Shown: positions 32,954-41,334 of the stretch, one piece after another
How the letters are laid out: each line of letters starts with the position of its first letter
How positions within the stretch are numbered: position 1 is the first letter of the stretch
Source of the DNA: Streptomyces sp. CB02009
GTDB taxonomy: Bacteria; Actinomycetota; Actinomycetes; Streptomycetales; Streptomycetaceae
Assembly (NCBI RefSeq): GCF_001905825.1
Contig: NZ_LIVV01000003.1
Coordinates: 664,956-728,955, forward strand
Length of the DNA stretch: 64,000 nucleotides
Direction of reading: 5' to 3'
Made by a program: the position numbers and the translations under genes
Notes under the pieces: model-generated
What the model was told of the DNA's origin: nothing
Seen by the model: the letters and a program-made list of their open reading frames with translations, nothing else
Databases searched by the model: none

Positions 32954-35227
32954 CAGCTCCCGGCCGCCGGCCACCGGCGGCACCGACCCGCGCCGCAGAG
33001 CGCCGGCAGGCGCCGCCGCCCCGAGCCGGCCGGCCGGAGCCCCCGGCGCCGCAGGCCCGTCCCGAAGGGCCGTACGCCCCGACCCGTCCGTACCCCCACC
33101 GTGCTGCAGATGGAGGCGGTGGAGTGCGGCGCCGCCGCGCTCGCCATGGTGCTCGGCCACTTCGGCCGGTTCGTCGCCCTGGAGGAGCTCCGCATCGCCT
33201 GCGGCGTCTCCCGCGACGGCTCCCGCGCCAGCAACCTCCTGAAGGCGGCCCGCAGTTACGGCCTGAAGGCCAAGGGCATGCAGATGGACCTGGCCGCGCT
33301 CGCCGGAGTGCGACCGCCGGCCGTCCTCTTCTGGGAGTTCAACCACTACGTCGTCTACGAGGGCATCGGGCGCCGCCTCGGCCGCCGAGGCGTCCACATC
33401 AACGACCCGGCCAAGGGCCGGCGCTTCGTCCCCATGGACGAGTTCGACACCAGCTTCACCGGCGTCGTGCTCACCTTCGAGCCCGGCGAGGGCTTCCGCC
33501 GCACCGGTCGGAAGCCCGGTGTCCTGGGCGCGATGCCCGCCCGGCTGCGCGGCACCTCGGGGACCCTGCTCGCCGCCGTGCTCGCCAGCCTCCTCCTCGT
33601 CGTGGTCGGCGCGGCGATCCCCGCGCTGAGCCGCACGTACATCGACATGTTCCTGATCGGCGAGCAGACCTCGCTGCTCGGCGTCCTCTTCGCGTCGATG
33701 GCGGCGGCCCTGCTGCTCACGGCGGTGCTCACCCTCCTCCAGCAGTCCAACCTGCTGCGCGGCCGCATCATCTCCTCCACGCTCGGCAGCGCCCGCTTCC
33801 TGCGGCACCTGCTCCGCCTTCCCGTCGCCTTCTTCTCCCAGCGCAACCCGGCCGACCTGGTCCAGCGCCTGCAGTCCAACGACGCGGTCGCCGAGGCCCT
33901 GGCACGGGACCTCGCCGCCGCGGGCGTGGACGCGGTCGTGGTGGTCCTCTACGCGGTGCTGCTCTGGACGTACGACCCGCAGCTGACGGTCGTCGGCATC
34001 GGCATCGCCCTGCTCAACGTCGCCGCCATGCGGATCGTGATCCACGTGAGGGCCACCGACACCCAGAAACTCCGTGCCGAGAGCGCCCGGCTGACCAACA
34101 CCTCGTACAGCGGTCTGCAGCTCATCGAGACGATGAAGGCCACCGGCGGCGAGGACGGCTTCTTCCGCCGCTGGGCCGGCCAGCACGCCGTCACCCTCGA
34201 CGTGCAGCAGCGGCTCGGCGTCCCCAGTATGTGGCTGGCGATCGTCGCCCCGACACTCGCCGCGCTGAACAGCGCGCTGATCCTGCTGATCGGCGGTCTC
34301 CGCGCGGTGGAGGGGCACCTGTCGGTCGGCCTGCTCGTCGCCTTCCAGGCCCTCATCACCAGCTTCACCACACCGATCACCCGCCTCAACGGCGTGGCTG
34401 GCCGCATCCAGGACTTCGCGGCCGACGTCGCCCGGCTCAAGGACGTCGAGAACTTCCCCGTCGACCCGGTCTACTCGCGGCGCGAGCCGCCCGCCGCCAC
34501 CCGCCGCCTCAAGGGGCACGTGGTGCTCGACGGCATCACCTTCGGCTACAGCCCGCTCGACGCCCCGCTCCTGAAGGACTTCTCGCTCACGGTCGGCCCC
34601 GGGCAGCAGGTCGCGCTCGTCGGCGGCTCGGGGAGCGGCAAGTCCACCGTGTCGCGGCTGATCTCCGGGCTCTACGCCCCCTGGGAGGGCGCGGTCCGCA
34701 TCGACGGCATGCGGCTGGAGGACATCCCGCGCGGCGCGCTCGCCGCCTCCGTCTCCTTCGTCGACCAGGACGTCTTCCTCTTCGAGGGGACCGTCCGCGA
34801 CAACGTCGCCCTCTGGGACCCCTCGATCCCCGACGAGGCCGTCGTGGCCGCCCTCGAGGACGCCGCCGTGTACGAGGTGATCGCGCGCCGCCCCGGCGGC
34901 ATCCACAGCCGGGTGGAGCAGGACGGCCGCAACTTCTCCGGCGGCCAGCGCCAACGCCTGGAGATCGCACGGGCGTTGGTGCGCCGGCCCAGCGTCATGG
35001 TCCTCGACGAGGTGACCAGCGCCCTGGACGCGGCGACCGAGCGTCTCGTCATCGACAACCTGCGGCGCCGGGGCTGTGCCTGCGTGGTCATCGCCCACCG
35101 GCTGAGCACCGTCCGCGACAGCGACGAGATCGTCGTCCTGGAGCGGGGCACCGTGGTCGAGCGCGGCCGGCACGAGCACCTGCTCGCGGCGCGGGGCGCG
35201 TACGCCGACCTGGTCAAGGAGCACTGA
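32921..35227 (+). CDS. C39-peptidase ABC transporter (NHLM family), bacteriocin export
   Basis: This 768-aa protein has a basic Pro/Arg-rich N-terminal tail (1-58), then the C39 cysteine peptidase domain with catalytic Cys69 (MEAVECGAAALAMVLG), His in FNHYVVYEG and Asp in HINDPAKGRR. The triad is complete. Six membrane helices follow (about 210-480). The ATPase domain has Walker A GGSGSGKST, signature FSGGQRQR and Walker B VMVLDEVTSALD. It should remove the double-glycine leader of the 31723 peptide and export the core. The next transporter gene starts 2 bases after its stop. Confidence 0.9.
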   Translation: MTASPDTTQTPQLPAAGHRRHRPAPQSAGRRRRPEPAGRSPRRRRPVPKGRTPRPVRTPTVLQMEAVECGAAALAMVLGHFGRFVALEELRIACGVSRDGSRASNLLKAARSYGLKAKGMQMDLAALAGVRPPAVLFWEFNHYVVYEGIGRRLGRRGVHINDPAKGRRFVPMDEFDTSFTGVVLTFEPGEGFRRTGRKPGVLGAMPARLRGTSGTLLAAVLASLLLVVVGAAIPALSRTYIDMFLIGEQTSLLGVLFASMAAALLLTAVLTLLQQSNLLRGRIISSTLGSARFLRHLLRLPVAFFSQRNPADLVQRLQSNDAVAEALARDLAAAGVDAVVVVLYAVLLWTYDPQLTVVGIGIALLNVAAMRIVIHVRATDTQKLRAESARLTNTSYSGLQLIETMKATGGEDGFFRRWAGQHAVTLDVQQRLGVPSMWLAIVAPTLAALNSALILLIGGLRAVEGHLSVGLLVAFQALITSFTTPITRLNGVAGRIQDFAADVARLKDVENFPVDPVYSRREPPAATRRLKGHVVLDGITFGYSPLDAPLLKDFSLTVGPGQQVALVGGSGSGKSTVSRLISGLYAPWEGAVRIDGMRLEDIPRGALAASVSFVDQDVFLFEGTVRDNVALWDPSIPDEAVVAALEDAAVYEVIARRPGGIHSRVEQDGRNFSGGQRQRLEIARALVRRPSVMVLDEVTSALDAATERLVIDNLRRRGCACVVIAHRLSTVRDSDEIVVLERGTVVERGRHEHLLAARGAYADLVKEH

Positions 35228-35228
35228 G

Positions 35229-38135
35229 GTGACGTCCCCCCACCCCGCACCCGTCGCCGTGGACCCCGTCGTGGCCGCCCTCGGCGGGCTCGGCACGCCC
35301 CTCGACTGCACGGGCATGCGCAGCCTGTCGCTGGAGGGGCCGCTCGTGCTGTGGCTCGTCGTCGAGGGCGAGCTCGACCTGTTCGCGACCGACGCGGCAC
35401 AGGAGGGCAACTGGCACTTCCTGGGCCGGCTCGCCCCGGGCACGCTGCTGCTCGGCCCGGCGGAGGGCCCCGGCCACACGCTGATCGGCCGCCCTCTGCA
35501 GGGCTGCCTCCTGCGCCGCGTCGAACTGCGCGAGCTGCAGCCGTACGGGCCGGAGGCGTACGGATCGGAGGCGTACGGACCGGAGGCGTACGGACGACCG
35601 GGGCAGTACGGGCCGGGGCAGTACGGTGTCGCCCAGGTGCCGCTGAGCCCCCTGGAGAACGCCTTCGCCCTCGGCATCGGACGCGGTCTGCGCGTCCTCT
35701 ACCAGGCGCCGCTCGAGAGCCGCGCCACCGCCGGGCCGGGCGCGGCCGACGACGACGTGCTGTGGATGCAGATCGCCCCGGGCAGCGTCCGGTACGGCGC
35801 CGTGTACGAAGGGTACGAGGGGTACGACACCGCCGCCGCGCTTCTCGTCGACGGGGCGATGTGGCAGGGCATGGTCGACCAGCAGTACCGGCTGCTGTAC
35901 GCCCTGGACCACTGGATCGAGCAGGCCGAGCGTGCCCACGAGGACCGCACGGCGGCCGGCATCGAGGCCGGTGAGGCCGCCCGCACCCAGGCCGACCAGG
36001 CCCTGCTCGCCTCCATCGGCCGCCCCGGTGGCCGGTCGCGTGGGGCGGCCGGCCGAGGCGGGGGCGACGACGCGGCGTTCGCCGTGTGCCGGCTGGTCGC
36101 CCGCGAGGCGGGCATCACCCTGACGCAGCCGGTCGGGACCGGAGCCGACGCCGGACGGACCGACCCCGTGGAACGCATCGCGGTCGCCTCACGGATCCGC
36201 ACCCGGCCCGTCAGCCTCCACGGCCGCTGGTGGCGCGAGAACAGCGGCCCCCTGGTGGGACGGCGGGAGGACGACGGCTCACCGGTCGCCCTGCTGTGGC
36301 GGCGCGGCGGGTACGTGGCCGTCGACCCCGCCACCGGCACCCGGGAGCGGGTGGGCGCCGCCGAAGAGGGCACCTTCGAGCCGGGCGCCGTCATGTTCTA
36401 CCGCCCGCTGCCCGACGGGCGGCCGGGGCTGCCCGGGCTGCTGCGGCTGCTCCGTTTCAGTCTGCGGGGGACCGGCGCCGACCTGCGCGGCCTCCTCGTG
36501 GGCGGTCTGGTCGCGGTCGGCCTCGGCGCGCTCGTCCCCCTCGCCACCGGCAAGGTCCTCGGCGAGTACGTGCCGCGTGCCGAGGACAGCCTCATCGTGC
36601 AGACGGCGCTCGCGCTCGTCGCGGCCGCTGTCGTCTCGGCCGCCTTCATGCTGCTGCAGAACATCGCGATCCTGCGGGTGGAGGGCCGCGTCGAGGCGAC
36701 CCTGCAACCGGCCGTCTGGGACCGGCTGCTGAGGCTGCCGGTGACGTTCTTCGCCGGTCGCTCCACCGGGGAGCTGGCGAGCGCGGCCATGGGCGTCAGC
36801 GCCATCCGCAGCGTGCTCTCCGGCATCGGCTCGATCTGTCTGCAGGCGAGCACCGTCGGCACGGTGAACCTGGTCCTGCTGCTCTTCTACAGCGTGCCCC
36901 TGGCCCTGGTCGCGCTCGCCATGCTGTGCGTCATCGCGGCTCTCTTCCTGGGGCTCGGACTGTGGCAGCTGCGGTACCAGCGGCGGCTGCTCGTCCTCGG
37001 CAACAGGCTCAACAACCAGGCCTTCCAGACCCTGCGCGGACTGCCCAAGCTGCGTGTGGCCGCCGCCGAGAGCTTCGCCTACGCCGCCTGGGCGCGGGAG
37101 TTCGCCCGCACCCGGGAGCTCCAGCAGCGGATCGGCCGGATCAAGAACGCCCTCACCGTCCTCAACGCGGTCTGCCCGCCGCTGTGCATGCTGGTGATGT
37201 TCATGCTGCTCGCGGGACCGGCCCGGGGCAGCATGTCCGCCGCCGAGTTCCTCACCTTCAGCACGGCCGTGACGATCCTGCTGTCCTCGGTCACCCAGCT
37301 CACCGGCGCGCTGATCTCGGCCGCCGCCGTGCAGCCGATGTTCGAGCAGATCGGCCCGGTCTTCCGGGAGCCCCCGGAGGTGCGCGGCTCCAGCACCCGG
37401 CCGGGGGTGCTGAGCGGGGCGGTCGAGGCGAAGAACCTGTCGTACCGGTACGCCGAGGACGGCCCGCTCGTCCTGGACGACGTGTCGGTCCGGATGGAGC
37501 CCGGCGAGTTCGTGGCGATCGTCGGGGCCAGCGGCTGCGGCAAGTCGACCCTGCTCCGGCTGCTCATCGGCTTCGACAGGCCGGCCGCGGGCAGTGTGCT
37601 GTACGACGGCCAGGACCTGGCGGCGCTCGACCGGGCGGCGGTGCGCCGGCAGTGCGGTGTCGTCCTGCAGAACGCGCAGCCGTTCTCCGGCTCGATCCTC
37701 GACTGCATCCGCGGCGCGGAGCCGTACACGCCGGAGGAGGCCTGGGAGGCCGCTGCCATGGCCGGTCTGGCCGAGGACATCAAGGCCATGCCCATGGGCA
37801 TGCACACCATGCTGTCCGACGGCGGCGGCACGGTCTCCGGCGGTCAGCGCCAGCGGCTGATGATCGCCCAGGCCCTCATCCGCAAGCCGCGTGTCCTCTT
37901 CCTCGACGAGGCCACCAGTGCCCTGGACAACGAGGCCCAGCGCGTCGTCATCGAGTCCACCCGTACGCTGCGTGCCACCCGTGTCGTGATCGCCCACCGG
38001 CTGTCCACGATCATGGACGCCGACCGGGTGATCGTCATGGCGGAGGGCCGGGTCGCCCAGCAGGGGCCGCCCGCCGAACTCCTCGCCGACACGAGCGGTC
38101 CGTTCCACGCGCTCGTACGCCGCCAGCTCGGCTGA
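35229..38135 (+). CDS. NHLM-type ABC transporter, second subunit
   Basis: This 968-aa protein has a roughly 400-residue soluble N-terminal region found in the NHLM ATP-binding/permease family. It also has six membrane helices (about 420-690) and a C-terminal ATPase domain with Walker A GASGCGKST, signature VSGGQRQR, Walker B VLFLDEATSALD and the switch histidine in IAHRLST. There is no peptidase domain. It likely forms a heterodimer with the C39 transporter. Its N-terminal part carries a short in-frame tandem repeat (EAYGP/EAYGS units, residues 108-134) that looks variable. Confidence 0.87.
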   Translation: MTSPHPAPVAVDPVVAALGGLGTPLDCTGMRSLSLEGPLVLWLVVEGELDLFATDAAQEGNWHFLGRLAPGTLLLGPAEGPGHTLIGRPLQGCLLRRVELRELQPYGPEAYGSEAYGPEAYGRPGQYGPGQYGVAQVPLSPLENAFALGIGRGLRVLYQAPLESRATAGPGAADDDVLWMQIAPGSVRYGAVYEGYEGYDTAAALLVDGAMWQGMVDQQYRLLYALDHWIEQAERAHEDRTAAGIEAGEAARTQADQALLASIGRPGGRSRGAAGRGGGDDAAFAVCRLVAREAGITLTQPVGTGADAGRTDPVERIAVASRIRTRPVSLHGRWWRENSGPLVGRREDDGSPVALLWRRGGYVAVDPATGTRERVGAAEEGTFEPGAVMFYRPLPDGRPGLPGLLRLLRFSLRGTGADLRGLLVGGLVAVGLGALVPLATGKVLGEYVPRAEDSLIVQTALALVAAAVVSAAFMLLQNIAILRVEGRVEATLQPAVWDRLLRLPVTFFAGRSTGELASAAMGVSAIRSVLSGIGSICLQASTVGTVNLVLLLFYSVPLALVALAMLCVIAALFLGLGLWQLRYQRRLLVLGNRLNNQAFQTLRGLPKLRVAAAESFAYAAWAREFARTRELQQRIGRIKNALTVLNAVCPPLCMLVMFMLLAGPARGSMSAAEFLTFSTAVTILLSSVTQLTGALISAAAVQPMFEQIGPVFREPPEVRGSSTRPGVLSGAVEAKNLSYRYAEDGPLVLDDVSVRMEPGEFVAIVGASGCGKSTLLRLLIGFDRPAAGSVLYDGQDLAALDRAAVRRQCGVVLQNAQPFSGSILDCIRGAEPYTPEEAWEAAAMAGLAEDIKAMPMGMHTMLSDGGGTVSGGQRQRLMIAQALIRKPRVLFLDEATSALDNEAQRVVIESTRTLRATRVVIAHRLSTIMDADRVIVMAEGRVAQQGPPAELLADTSGPFHALVRRQLG
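35551..35627 (+). repeat. 15-base in-frame minisatellite in the second transporter
   Basis: Three units CGGAGGCGTACGGA(T/C) lie at 35551-35565, 35566-35580 and 35581-35595. Two more of the form CCGGGGCAGTACGG(G/T) begin at 35598. The units encode EAYGx and GQYGx pentapeptides. In-frame 15-base units can expand or shrink without breaking the gene. Confidence 0.7.
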
Positions 38136-38302
38136 CGGGCGGCCCGCGCGGAGCCGCGGAGAGGGCGCCTGCCGGAATCCGAGCCTCCCTGAAGCAAAAG
38201 CCGGAATGCCTCGACGGAAGGGCTTTCGATCGGGGAAGCTGTCCCCAACAGGCCTGCATATAGGCGCAGTTGAGCAGTTTCCGCACCATTACGGGGGAGA
38301 AG

Positions 38303-38857
38303 ATGACAAGCCTCACGAACCGATGGCTCGCGCGCGCGGCAGCGGTGGCGGCCGCGGCCTTACTCGTCACCGGCGGAACGGCCGGCGTCACGTTCGCCAG
38401 CGAGGCGGACCGCGCGGGCATCGTCGCCGACACCTGGCTGCCCACCGTCGACATCGCCTCGAACTTCAGCGTGGTCGCGACCACGCATCCGGACACCGTG
38501 GGCTGCAACGGCTACAACGTGGTGGGGACGGGGACCGCCACCGGCAAGCCGGTCGGCAGCGCCACCTGGTCCCAGACCGAGGTGGTCTGTCTCGCGACCA
38601 TACCCGGCAAGTACGACATCAAGGGGACGCTGACGCTCACCGAGGCGGACGGCGACAAGCTCAACTTCAGCTACGCGCTCACCGCGCCGGTGTCGACGGC
38701 CACCCTGGTCTACCCGACCGGCACGTTCAAGATCACCGGCGGTACCGGCAACTACGCGATGGTCGCCGGCAGCGGCAAGATGAACGCCCGGGTCAACCTC
38801 CTCGATCACGACCACGTCAGCGCCACCCTGGTGGGGGACATCCAGTACCTGGGCTGA
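38303..38857 (+). CDS. Secreted protein of unknown function with a TTA codon
   Basis: This 184-aa protein has a Sec signal peptide (about 1-32, cleavage near TFAS). The beta-rich mature domain carries two cysteines (VGCNGYNV and VVCLAT) and the ending FKITGGTGNYAMVAGSGK, which resembles allene-oxide-cyclase-like or dirigent-like barrels only in general style. Leu20 is coded by TTA (38360-38362), so translation should depend on the developmental tRNA gene bldA. It follows the export cassette by 167 bases; a role as partner or immunity protein is a guess. Confidence 0.7.
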   Translation: MTSLTNRWLARAAAVAAAALLVTGGTAGVTFASEADRAGIVADTWLPTVDIASNFSVVATTHPDTVGCNGYNVVGTGTATGKPVGSATWSQTEVVCLATIPGKYDIKGTLTLTEADGDKLNFSYALTAPVSTATLVYPTGTFKITGGTGNYAMVAGSGKMNARVNLLDHDHVSATLVGDIQYLG

Positions 38858-38880
38858 CCCGACGCACCGGCCCCGGCCGG

Positions 38881-38921
38881 GCGGGCGTGGGTGACGGCGC
38901 GCTGCCGCCACCCACGCCCGC
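38881..38921. terminator. Hairpin after the secreted-protein gene
   Basis: The perfect 13-base arms GCGGGCGTGGGTG (38881-38893) and CACCCACGCCCGC (38909-38921) enclose a 15-base loop, 24 bases after the stop. It marks the end of the peptide-export transcription unit. Confidence 0.7.
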
Positions 38922-39053
38922 CGCCGTTCGCGAAATCCCCGCCACCCTCCCTCTCCCGCAGCACCCTCAGAGCCGTCACCCAGCGTCGGAGCCGGCTCCG
39001 CCCCAGGGGCAGGCTCCGCCCTTCTGACGGCGCGACCTCCAAGGAGCCGCACC

Positions 39054-40736
39054 ATGAAGAGCACGATGCAGGACCGCGAACTGCTCGTCCGCGACCTCCT
39101 CACCCACGGGCAACGCGTGTACGCGGACAGCCGGGTGGTCCGATGTGCCGACGCGCGGATCGTACGGTCCTTACAGACCTTCGCCGACATCGCGGCCCAG
39201 GCCGAGTAACTGGCTTCCGCACTGACGGGGTTGGGGGTACGGATCGGCGAGCGCGTCGCCACGCTCGCCTGGAACACCCCCGAGCACCTGGTCGCCTATC
39301 TCGCCGTACCGAGCATGGGGGCCGTACTGCACACGCTCAACCTCCGTCTCCACCCGGACCAGTTGGGCTACGTCGTCGAGCACGCCGAGGACTCCGTCCT
39401 CCTGGTCGACTCGACCCTCCAGGACATGCTCACCCCGCTGCGGGACCGGCTCGGCAGCGTACGGCACGTGGTCGTCATCGGCGGCGCGCCGGAGGCCGAC
39501 CTGCCCGGACACATCGCCGTGCACCGCTGGGACGACCTCATCGCGGCCGAACGGCCCGGCTACGACTGGCCCGACCTCGACGAGCGGGACGCGGCCGCCC
39601 TCTGCTACACCACCGGCACCACCGGGGACCCCAAGGGCGTGGCCTACAGCCACCGCTCGATCACCCTGCACACCCTCGGGGTCTCGGGCGGCTCCGGCTT
39701 CGCCATGCACGACGGCGACCGCGTCCTGCCGATCGTGCCGATGTTCCACGCCAACGCCTGGGGCTGGCCGTACTCCGCCTGGCTCGCCGGTTCCGACCTG
39801 ATCATGAACGGCCGGCAGCTGCACACCCCGGACCTGGTCCGCATCATCAACGAGGAGCGGCCCACCGCGGTGGCCGCGATCTGCACGATCTGGAACGCCC
39901 TGGTCCACCACGGCGAGCGGCACCCGCTGGACCTCAGCAGCGTTCGGCTCGCGGGCTGCGGCGGCGCGACCCCGCCGCGCGCCCTGCTGCAGCAGCTCAA
40001 GGACCGCTACGGTGTCCGCCTCGTACAGGGCTGGGGACTCACCGAGACCAGCCCCCTCGCCACCTTCGCGGTCCCCCCGTACGGCACCCCGGACGAGGAG
40101 GAGGTCGGCTGGCTGGCCAAGAGCGGCCGGGTGATGCCCTACGTCGACGTGCGGCTGATCGCCGAGGACGGCACCGAACAGCCCTGGGACGGCACCTCGG
40201 TGGGCGAACTGGAGCTGCGCGGACCCTGGGTCACCGGCTCGTACCACAACACCCCCGACTCCCCGGAGAAGTTCCACGACGGCTGGCTGCGCACCGGCGA
40301 CCTCGGCGTGATCGAGCCGGGCGGCTGGGTGGTGGTGAGCGACCGCCTCAAGGACGGCATCAAGAGCGGCGGCGAGTGGATCTCCACCATCGAGCTGGAG
40401 AACGCGATCATCGAGCACCCCGCGGTCCTCGAAGCGGCCGTGGTCGGCGTGCCCGACCCGCGCTGGGAGGAACGCCCGCTCGTCTGCGTGTCGTTGGTGC
40501 CGGGAGCCGAGACCGACGGGGACGAGCTGCGGGAGTTCCTGACCGGCAGGGTGGCGCGCTGGTGGGTGCCGGAGCGCTGGTCGTTCGTGGACGCGGTCCC
40601 CAAGACCAGCGTCGGCAAGTACGACAAGCGGGCCGTACGGACCCTGTACGCGCAAGGGGCGCTGGACGTCTGGGTCCCGACCCCCGGCGACTCCGACGCG
40701 CAGACGCCCACGGGGCCCGGGGCGCCCGGGGAGTGA
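39054..40736 (+). pseudogene. Acyl-CoA ligase gene with premature TAA stop
   Basis: From the ATG at 39054 (AAGGAG at 39041-39046) the frame reads MKSTMQDRELLVRDLLTHGQ and onward like the N-terminus of a long-chain fatty-acid CoA ligase. It meets TAA at codon 52 (39207-39209) and then continues in the same frame to 40736 with all catalytic motifs: YTTGTTGDPKGVAYSHRS, GWGLTETSP, RTGDLG, and the final lysine region SVGKYDKRA. A CAA-to-TAA change would explain the stop. Codon 40 is TTA. Re-initiation at the TTG at 39231 could give a 501-aa protein lacking about 59 residues. As read, the full-length 560-aa enzyme is not made. Confidence 0.75.
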
Positions 40737-40810
40737 ACGGGGGAGCGGCACTCCGCGGGTGAACGGAGGCGCGGCACCCCGGTGGTGAACGGAGGAGCGG
40801 GGGAGCGGCG
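40733..40810 (+). repeat. Three 26-base tandem repeats after the ligase gene
   Basis: Units starting GTGAACGG lie at 40733, 40759 and 40785, exactly 26 bases apart. The first overlaps the ligase stop codon. They encode nothing evident. Confidence 0.6.
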
Positions 40811-40834
40811 CTCCGGGACCGTACGGCGCGGCGC

Positions 40835-40874
40835 GCCCCGGGCGGTCCCGGAGAGCACCAGGACCGCCCGGGGC
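40835..40874. terminator. Bidirectional terminator hairpin
   Basis: A perfect 14-base stem (GCCCCGGGCGGTCC at 40835-40848 with its complement at 40861-40874) and a 12-base loop lie between the convergent ligase gene and the gene ending at 40900. It can stop transcripts from both sides. Confidence 0.8.
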
Positions 40875-40899
40875 GCCGCTCCCGGCCCCGTGAACGGCC

Positions 40900-41334
40900 T
40901 CAGGCCGCCAGCCGGTCCGCCGTCTCCGCCAGCAGCTCCCGCTGCCGGTCGGCGTCGAGTCCCAGCTCCCGGACCAGCCGGAGCGTCAGCACCAGCCGGG
41001 CCTGGATCGTCGTCTCGGGGTCCGGGTGCTCACCGCCGGGCACCGAGCCCTCGTCGAGCCCGGCCGTGACCAGGCCTTCGAGGAACACGGGGTCGAAGTC
41101 CTCCGCGCCGGCGTCCAGCGAGCCGAGGACCTCCGCGACGTACCCGCTGACCTCCCGCGGCGTGGCCCCCTGCGGGAAGCGCCGGCGGGCGGCGATCCCG
41201 AAGGCGACGCCGACCGCCTCGCCGTACCGCGGTCCGGTGGGGTCGAGAGCGGCCGACTTCTGGGCGAAGCCGATGAAGTCGAACGCCAGCAGCGCCCCGA
41301 GCACATCGAGTTCGGTGGAGGTGGCACTGGTCAT
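40900..41334 (-). CDS. Hypothetical protein coupled to the flavin monooxygenase
   Basis: This 144-aa soluble, acidic, helical protein contains LLAFDFIGFAQKSAALDPTG and RRRFPQGATPREVSGYVAEVL. I do not recognise the family. The ATG at 41334 overlaps the stop of the upstream monooxygenase gene (ATGA), so the two are translationally coupled and probably act together. Confidence 0.65.
   Translation of the reverse strand: MTSATSTELDVLGALLAFDFIGFAQKSAALDPTGPRYGEAVGVAFGIAARRRFPQGATPREVSGYVAEVLGSLDAGAEDFDPVFLEGLVTAGLDEGSVPGGEHPDPETTIQARLVLTLRLVRELGLDADRQRELLAETADRLAA

Noticed and set aside
39231..40736. Acyl-CoA ligase as an intact 501-aa gene starting at TTG 39231
   Set aside because: A good ribosome site and family-like N-terminal sequence lie upstream in the same frame across the TAA, so the interrupted full-length gene is the better reading. 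Re-initiation is still possible.
40733..40810. CRISPR-like repeats
   Set aside because: Three contiguous 26-base units without spacers and no cas genes; a simple tandem duplication.
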